DNA of 7,719 bases, from assembly GCA_003445035.1 (NCBI GenBank), contig DLVV01000424.1, forward strand, positions 52,060-59,778, written 5' to 3'. The notes under the pieces were generated by a model, which was not told where the DNA came from, ran no database searches, and saw only the letters and a program-made list of their open reading frames with translations. The DNA comes from Planctomycetaceae bacterium. Its GTDB lineage: Bacteria > Planctomycetota > Planctomycetia > Planctomycetales > Planctomycetaceae. The position numbers and the translations under genes were made by a program. Positions 6,201 through 7,719 of this stretch are shown here, piece after piece; the stretch's first letter is position 1; each line of letters starts with the position of its first letter.

Positions 6201-7664
6201 GTGCGGCACCCGCTTGCGAGCCACAAGGTAGCGGGCCACCTCGGCGTTGAACTCGGCGTCGGAGGTCGCGTTGGAGAACAACCAGTTGGCCGCGTTGGTC
6301 GTGTAGCTCTCGTTGCTCGGCGATGTCGACACCAGCTGCCTCAACGTGGCCCGAGCCTTTTCGACCTGCTTCATCCGGTCACGGTGGACCTCGAAGGCCA
6401 ACACGTACCGCAGGTAGGCCTTGTCGTCGTTGTTCGGATTGCGATTGATCGCATCGACCAGCACCTTTTCGCTGGCGGCGTGACCACCTGCCGGCTCGGT
6501 TCCACGTGTCCTGAGATAGGCCGAGGCGGCACCATTAGACCGTGCCGAGAGAGGCAGCAACTGGGCAAAGATACGGCTGGCATTGGCCAGGTCCTTGGCC
6601 TGCTCGTACTTGACGGCCAGCGACCCGAGGCGGTTAAAGCGGTCGGCACGGGCGGGATACTTTCGCAGATAATCGGTGACAACCGGTTCCATCTGGGCCG
6701 GCTTGGCGGCCTGGTTGTTGGAGAGCGCCGTGATGGCCAGGAAGTGCGCGTCCCGATCGTCTCGAACCGCGCGAGCCTTGCCGTAACTGTCGGTGGCATT
6801 GGCCCACTGTCCCAGCCGGCCGAAATTCTCCCCCATCATCAGGTGCAACTGACGTTTCCTCTGGGCAACAACCGGCAACCCCTTGGCCAGCAACTTCGCC
6901 CCCGCCGAGTTGCTCTTGGCCCATTCGTTCCCTCTCCGCCACTGGGCGACGGCCTGCCATCCGGCTTCCTCGGCGGAAACGCCCTTGGGGAAAATGGCCA
7001 GCAGCTCCTCGGCCAGGCTTGCAGCCCGGCTGTAGACCTCCTTGTTGTTGACCCCGGCGAACTGCTTGACGGCGGTCACACCGTGACGCAGCCCGACCAC
7101 CGATCGCGGATTGCGGCGGAAGATTACCTCGTGAGCGGCCCCCGAGGCACGGCGGTCGGATTGGCGATCGAGGACCGCGGCGAGCCGAATCTCGATTCCG
7201 GCGGCAGCCGGATCCTTGGGAAAGAGATCCAGCCACTGCCGGGCGCTGGCAACAAAGTCGTTGTGCCGGCTGGCAGCATCCAGACCATCGACGAGCTTCA
7301 ACAGCACACCGTGTTGCCGCTTGTCGGTCGGGTGCGAGGTGACGAACCGCTGCGCGACCCGGATCAGTCCGAACAACCGCCCGTGCTGGTGGTAGAGATC
7401 GACCAGCTTGACCATCACGTCGGCGGCTTCCGCGGAACTGTCCTTGAACTTCCCGAGTTCCCCTTCCAGGCGAGTCGCCTCCTGACTGATCACATCGATC
7501 TGGCCGGCCGCTTTTGCAGCAGGCTTGGCAGGGGGCTTCGCGTCCTGGGCAACCAGTGCCCCGGCCAACGCGACGGCGATCGTCATCGACACCGCGGCCA
7601 CCTGGTGCCGTCGGGTCCACCTCGCCATTCGCCTGGCCCACCGCGTCTTGCTCGTTCCGATCAT
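207..7664 (-). CDS. Giant exported TPR / beta-sandwich-repeat / TPR protein with discoidin- and PA14-like insert
   Basis: Complete gene of 2,485 codons ending in TAG. I do not recognise a named family for the whole protein. Residues counted from the start at 7664 show: a signal peptide (1-39); an alpha-helical TPR-like solenoid (about 60-1140, canonical TPRs from about 1010); a beta-rich region (about 1160-2185) of five diverged D-x-D...Y-x-D units; a discoidin/PA14-like cassette (about 1373-1700) inserted within unit 2; and five to six TPRs (about 2205-2470). There is no lipobox, C-terminal anchor or obvious internal membrane segment, so a periplasmic or surface location is inferred. No catalytic motif is visible; TPRs usually bind proteins, and discoidin and PA14 domains often bind carbohydrate, so a scaffold or adhesion role is likely. 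The start at 7664 is chosen for its GAGG element and because it gives a normal signal peptide. An in-frame ATG at 7694 and one at 7628 are alternatives. No frameshift is seen. Confidence 0.96.
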   Translation of the reverse strand: MIGTSKTRWARRMARWTRRHQVAAVSMTIAVALAGALVAQDAKPPAKPAAKAAGQIDVISQEATRLEGELGKFKDSSAEAADVMVKLVDLYHQHGRLFGLIRVAQRFVTSHPTDKRQHGVLLKLVDGLDAASRHNDFVASARQWLDLFPKDPAAAGIEIRLAAVLDRQSDRRASGAAHEVIFRRNPRSVVGLRHGVTAVKQFAGVNNKEVYSRAASLAEELLAIFPKGVSAEEAGWQAVAQWRRGNEWAKSNSAGAKLLAKGLPVVAQRKRQLHLMMGENFGRLGQWANATDSYGKARAVRDDRDAHFLAITALSNNQAAKPAQMEPVVTDYLRKYPARADRFNRLGSLAVKYEQAKDLANASRIFAQLLPLSARSNGAASAYLRTRGTEPAGGHAASEKVLVDAINRNPNNDDKAYLRYVLAFEVHRDRMKQVEKARATLRQLVSTSPSNESYTTNAANWLFSNATSDAEFNAEVARYLVARKRVPHMTSFRGVLASWIDSARRNKDTKNRAASAKALLKTADADPLLVAWVAGEANGKKGDTAREGLLTGNLYKQLSSEAARNLLSRHAYYLRHSAPGNQRSRSTGTYGQLSKRFPKEFTLAVDWLAAATDYGPPEAAAEAAKHLMSLQPTSSNTDTFRRLMVAADTNKSADLARAAHTWIVGVEKAHGPAFTYAYQVGDTLKKYKLLDLAVSYWRSHVSVDPNHYDSIYCAGRVLETLEEAQKPAYLQELLKIDSDYHGSYAAQLANWHFRQEKPNLVEWEKIVRASRVRQDARAFRTWGFDEGLAQGWVDTVRGNKEATADLKRQVYTVVRDLRLHRPSAAASLALFELPTTKPMSPTARLLAFQAVTTTVGNSTTDWDRLMPYVQSGLSREDYMAAASLASGMLANITSVDEGRRKSGRNVVAQSYSRVGAVGLTIDEDSPLAPLLQAALSLRLGDQEMALETYNANKALFDQHRDEVPADLVLFVCRRHIAAGGDENHDRVEDILRGWVVKHSESKQFDDQTKAKVQLLLARNFAKSQRYDLARSEFTTVKNRYSETPQAIEAEFGIGETFLAQKVYDQAELVFEKLANSRELDVVIRAEFLRGVLSHRRGDRDEARVIFRGVLDRVPSITLANQALYSLSEVYRDEERYIDQLNLLRTVGRLGRNSKRTHTPGLPLSIVVQDSDLGISRGHNRIPVIVTTEPGGDVERVFLISGGAGKGLFRVDLPTELGPVQKGDRKLQVTGKDKIRCDYPDKFKQEFKRVPLSDVDIIIAANGQFAVSSSRIIDSKEETFSERLEREAREREQADLRVSQQRPASQIKPGNPIYLRVKDKDRDFGDEFDQVVIKLTAESGDEVQVKLKETSPHSGVFEGTAATGELPAGAQASDTAIQHSPLMAIDRDPNSFWQSEPDGATPKQLTIDMKDLKLVSRIRLTSPDPENQVPVRGVLYGSNDGRFWFRLAGNPPQATAVEVFPRPEAAAAAGDAVKKAVKAKKKAQPDAAATLDHDQMALRLYNGNHTGFSNWGQVVSLGRNSKPFEASAVDELKWSRPEDAEDEKAQARPFSAIWSGLLVQEREGAARIAVTGQRTAIAIDGRLELPVGPGNRTVDVWLEQGTHRLTIFAATTAGATGVQATIARADHNSAGVAMLPFRKADFDLEQKFAHPALGREDVRADFSDGEWAMQFEPRELRYVRFDILEYRGVAVAISNVEVTGEEPDQKYIPTEADVLALSNNSTLEIAGGDVVTATYTDELTQRDNATSRLLTAKLTATYYNGSVTPITYDLVRSGNGVNEIRKRLMRVDAGDKVVIEIVDYDRDATENQDEITFDVILNDGEAVEFTATETQPYSGVFTKEIFTGDKAGEKIDFVIKPGDRLYVRYIDSQNTFPGHAVPRETVVLVNQPSEGQVTIIESRLVPPPEGSEAAPRAVYSYRSADRDVSRVAFETPLTVEVIDPDQAKDSGSSLVVQLKTTDGATVDVRCVISGAYGNLPPGGPGSEVALEEGRFVGQVILQLGSSSSPAVVPITAGMPRRLIGGPMVSKEEGDEELQALDNSLVTRVLNLTGQDRVVASYNDQSRPDGVAKQLDSSGRLISNGKLAVTDRDYFEPITRLHVGERLFLKVEDADQDTSDERDSVTVEITGEFGEKETVKLEETLVHSGIFSGSLALKSNDKPVVGNLDVKMPVIECYFGDTLHLVYDDPVAGSEDGTLRSSIDIPVVVGTDGLVAAFSKTFNDENLAVETKFHIAESYFELFKSHKKLERDDQKTADLQNGRRVLREVMEDYPDPKYVPRISYLLGQFSQELEQWAEAIESYEMIVKQYSDHSLAPDAQYKLAQCYELSGDFDQALEGYVTLAATYPKNPLIANVMIRICDHFYKKETFDVAAQVGEKFLEKFGEHEHSARIAFRIGQCHYKAEKYSDAGQAFDRFAKRFPDDDLCADSLFWAGESYRMGSDNRVAFRRYNNCRWDYPASDAAKYARGRLALPEMLQQFEAEAASLEDNP
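255..1058 (-). other. C-terminal canonical TPR array (CpoB/YbgF- or BamD-like)
   Basis: Residues 2203-2470 hold five to six TPRs: FHIAESYFELFKS, YLLGQFSQELEQWAEAIESY, YKLAQCYELSGDFDQALEGY, ICDHFYKKETFDVAAQVGEK, FRIGQCHYKAEKYSDAGQAF and LFWAGESYRMGSDNRVAFRR. Most are followed by a Y/F-P turn (DYPDP, TYPKNP, RFPDDD, DYPASD). This spacing and style are those of periplasmic TPR proteins such as CpoB/YbgF and BamD. The chain ends shortly after the last repeat with a short acidic tail and no anchor. Confidence 0.9.
1116..1376 (-). repeat. Beta unit 5 of the D-x-D...Y-x-D repeat
   Basis: Residues 2097-2183. It is well conserved: GERLFLKVEDADQDTSDERD, SVTVEITGEFGEKETVKLEE, TLVHSGIFSGSL, and the closing strand FGDTLHLVYDDP. 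It resembles unit 2 closely in the turn (H-S-G-I/V-F-x-G) and unit 3 in overall length. About 20 residues separate it from the C-terminal helical region. Confidence 0.75.
1485..1883 (-). repeat. Beta unit 4, diverged and enlarged
   Basis: Residues 1928-2060. It opens with PLTVEVIDPDQAKDSGSS and VVQLKTTDGATVDVRCVI, and closes with GQDRVVASYNDQS. The turn is altered to LEEGRFVGQV. A Gly/Pro/Ser-rich stretch and an acidic segment (SKEEGDEELQALDN) enlarge the copy to about 130 residues. Confidence 0.6.
2067..2303 (-). repeat. Beta unit 3 of the D-x-D...Y-x-D repeat
   Basis: Residues 1788-1866. It is complete and compact: GDKVVIEIVDYDRDATENQD, the strand EITFDVILNDGEAVEF, the turn ETQPYSGVFTKEI, and the closing strand KPGDRLYVRYIDS. 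This copy gives the best estimate of unit size, about 80 residues from acidic strand to Y-x-D strand. Confidence 0.75.
2565..2687 (-). other. Discoidin-like closing strands
   Basis: Residues 1660-1700 include DGEWAMQFEPRELRYVRFDI and then VAVAISNVEVTG. The R-Y-V-R-F-D-I strand followed by I-S-N-V-E-V is how many discoidin-like domains end. It could close the domain that starts at 3548, with the PA14-like module nested between, or be the tail of a second degenerate domain. Confidence 0.5.
2775..3026 (-). other. PA14-like domain
   Basis: Residues 1547-1630. The start PFSAIWSGLLVQEREGAARI resembles the PA14 opening (aromatic-x-x-x-W-x-G-x-L, then a glycine before the next strand). It is followed by TAIAIDGRLEL, the typical I-D-G hairpin, and VDVWLEQGTHRLTIFAAT, matching the L-x-x-G-x-H/Y-x-L-x-I strand. 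PA14 domains are beta-barrels common in secreted adhesins and glycosidases and often bind glycans. The tyrosine and aspartate positions are partly replaced, so this is a likely but diverged member. Confidence 0.6.
3201..3284 (-). other. Ala/Lys low-complexity linker inside the insert
   Basis: Residues 1461-1488: RPEAAAAAGDAVKKAVKAKK followed by KAQPDAAA. It is a flexible, strongly basic linker between the discoidin-like part and the segment leading to the PA14-like domain. Its composition resembles the linkers after both signal peptides in this window. Confidence 0.75.
3315..3548 (-). other. Discoidin (F5/8 type C)-like domain, first part
   Basis: Residues 1373-1450. The pattern matches the core of the coagulation factor 5/8 C-terminal family: A-I-D-R-D-P-N-S-F-W-Q-S, then QLTIDMKDLKLVSRIRLTS, then VRGVLYGSNDGRFWFRLAG. 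The W after the D-x-x-x-x-x-F, the I-D strand, and the S-x-D-G-x-x-W/F strand are hallmarks of the fold. Domains of this family usually bind carbohydrate or lipid. The expected last strand (R-Y-V-R-F) is not adjacent; a good candidate lies at 2565-2687. Confidence 0.7.
3564..3743 (-). repeat. Beta unit 2, N-terminal part (split by an insertion)
   Basis: Residues 1308-1367. The acidic strand is GNPIYLRVKDKDRDF, then D-Q-V-V-I-K-L-T and GDEVQVKLKETSPHSGVFEG, the clearest copy of the motif. The closing Y-x-D strand expected some 20-35 residues later is missing here. It appears instead about 360 residues further on, at 2450-2506 (TLEIAGGDVVTATYTDE), after the discoidin/PA14-like cassette. Confidence 0.7.
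3765..3845 (-). other. Charged helical linker between beta units 1 and 2
   Basis: Residues 1274-1300 (EETFSERLEREAREREQADL and onward) are dense in Glu and Arg, with no proline or glycine, and are predicted by eye as a single charged helix or short coiled coil. It separates the first beta unit from the second and has no equivalent between the other units. Confidence 0.6.
3939..4184 (-). repeat. Beta unit 1 of the D-x-D...Y-x-D repeat
   Basis: Residues 1161-1242. The first strand is PLSIVVQDSDLG, the turn is SGGAGKGLFRVDL (in the place of H-S-G-V-F), and the closing strand is DKIRCDYPD. It is the most diverged copy at its start but keeps the order and spacing of the other units. It is followed by IIIAANGQFAVSSSRII, which resembles the segment ahead of unit 5 (ISNGKLAVTDRDY), so the repeating module probably includes this extra strand pair. 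Confidence 0.6.
4245..4640 (-). other. Canonical TPR array at the end of the N-terminal solenoid
   Basis: Residues 1009-1140 hold three to four well-formed TPRs. Helix A/helix B pairs are visible as LLLARNFAKSQRYDLARSEF, FGIGETFLAQKVYDQAELVF, FLRGVLSHRRGDRDEARVIF and ALYSLSEVYRDEERYIDQL. They carry the expected small residue at position 8, Ala at position 20 and aromatic at position 24. Spacing is about 35 residues. The array ends just before the first beta unit, so the solenoid abuts the sandwich region with only a short linker. Confidence 0.85.
4665..7487 (-). other. N-terminal degenerate TPR-like alpha-solenoid
   Basis: About 940 residues (60-1000) are rich in Ala, Leu, Arg and Lys, with little beta character. 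Helix pairs are repeatedly closed by a hydrophobic-(F/Y)-P turn, for example WLDLFPKDP, LLAIFPKG, YLRKYPAR, AINRNPNN, SKRFPKE and VSVDPNHY. Spacing is irregular but roughly that of 34-40-residue repeats, often with an aromatic-x-x-A-x-x-(Y/W) helix after the turn. These are diverged tetratricopeptide-type repeats, most of which would be missed by a strict profile. The likely role is a long curved protein-binding surface. Confidence 0.7.
7548..7664 (-). other. Signal peptide of the giant protein
   Basis: Residues 1-39 have a long n-region with six arginines (RWARRMARWTRRHQ), a hydrophobic core VAAVSMTIAVALAGALV, and a probable cleavage site ALVA/QDAKP. The new N-terminus runs into a proline/alanine/lysine linker (DAKPPAKPAAKAAG). 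There is no cysteine near the cleavage site, so this is not a lipoprotein signal. Export across the inner membrane by Sec is the simplest reading. Confidence 0.85.
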
Positions 7665-7719
7665 CGTCCAGACCTCATCGTGATTCGTGCCCATCGGGCT
7701 CGTTGAAGTTGTTTGATTT
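7665..7719 (-). other. Leader upstream of the giant gene, up to the window edge
   Basis: These 55 bases include the GAGG element. Bases 7695-7719 read AAATCAAACAACTTC... on the minus strand and are clearly richer in A than the gene, as expected for untranslated sequence. No -35/-10 pair can be placed in so short a stretch. The frame of the giant gene has no stop codon between 7694 and the edge, so a longer N-terminus cannot be formally excluded. Confidence 0.4.
7673..7676 (-). promoter_or_regulatory. Shine-Dalgarno-like GAGG deciding the start of the giant gene
   Basis: Read on the minus strand, GAGG is followed by 8 bases and then the ATG at 7664, a normal spacing. The more upstream ATG at 7694 is preceded by an A/C-rich stretch with no purine-rich element. 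The ATG at 7628 has AGG only 3 bases upstream, which is too close. Planctomycetes often do not need a Shine-Dalgarno, so this favours the 7664 start without proving it. Confidence 0.5.

Noticed and set aside
6634..7641. A 335-codon minus-strand frame overlapping the start of the giant gene
   Set aside because: Its translation is Gly/Arg-rich with no recognisable motif, and it overlaps the signal peptide and first helices of the well-supported gene in another frame.
7548..7664. Twin-arginine (Tat) signal in the giant protein (T-R-R-H-Q)
   Set aside because: The hydrophobic residues expected after the arginine pair are missing, and several other arginine pairs surround it. A long basic Sec n-region explains it better.

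Overview
The window is G+C-rich, and both genes lie on the minus strand. It is almost entirely filled by one complete gene of about 7.5 kb for a very large exported protein. The start of a second exported protein follows downstream and is cut off by the left edge. Several things suggest a planctomycete or a relative: the gene size, long arginine-rich signal peptides, mature N-termini of the QDAKPPAKPAA / QETKPAAK kind, TPR solenoids, and discoidin- and PA14-like modules inside one secreted protein. This placement comes from style only; there is no taxonomic marker in the window.

Layout in transcription order (right to left). About 55 bases of AT-richer leader precede the preferred start at 7664, which has a GAGG Shine-Dalgarno-like element 8 bases upstream. 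The protein (2,485 aa from this start) has five parts: (1) a signal peptide; (2) about 1,100 residues of alpha-helical, TPR-like solenoid, becoming canonical TPR near its end; (3) about 1,000 residues of beta-rich sequence built from five diverged copies of one unit, each with an acidic D-x-D strand, usually an H/Y-S-G-V/I-F-like turn, and a closing Y-x-D strand; (4) a discoidin-like plus PA14-like cassette inserted inside the second copy; (5) a C-terminal array of canonical TPRs of the CpoB/YbgF or BamD style.

After the stop codon at 207 there is a 92-base gap with a perfect 8-bp hairpin. A second reading frame then starts at 114 with a clear signal peptide and a Lys/Thr/Ala-rich linker, and leaves the window.

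The probable picture is a cell-envelope gene pair: a giant periplasmic or surface scaffold with protein-binding solenoids at both ends and a ligand- or glycan-binding beta region between, followed by a second exported or membrane protein. From memory of planctomycete gene order, a TolQ/ExbB-type proton channel with an N-terminal signal peptide is one candidate for that partner, but the window does not show it. The rest of the window is the large gene itself; the long antisense open frames are by-products of its codon use.
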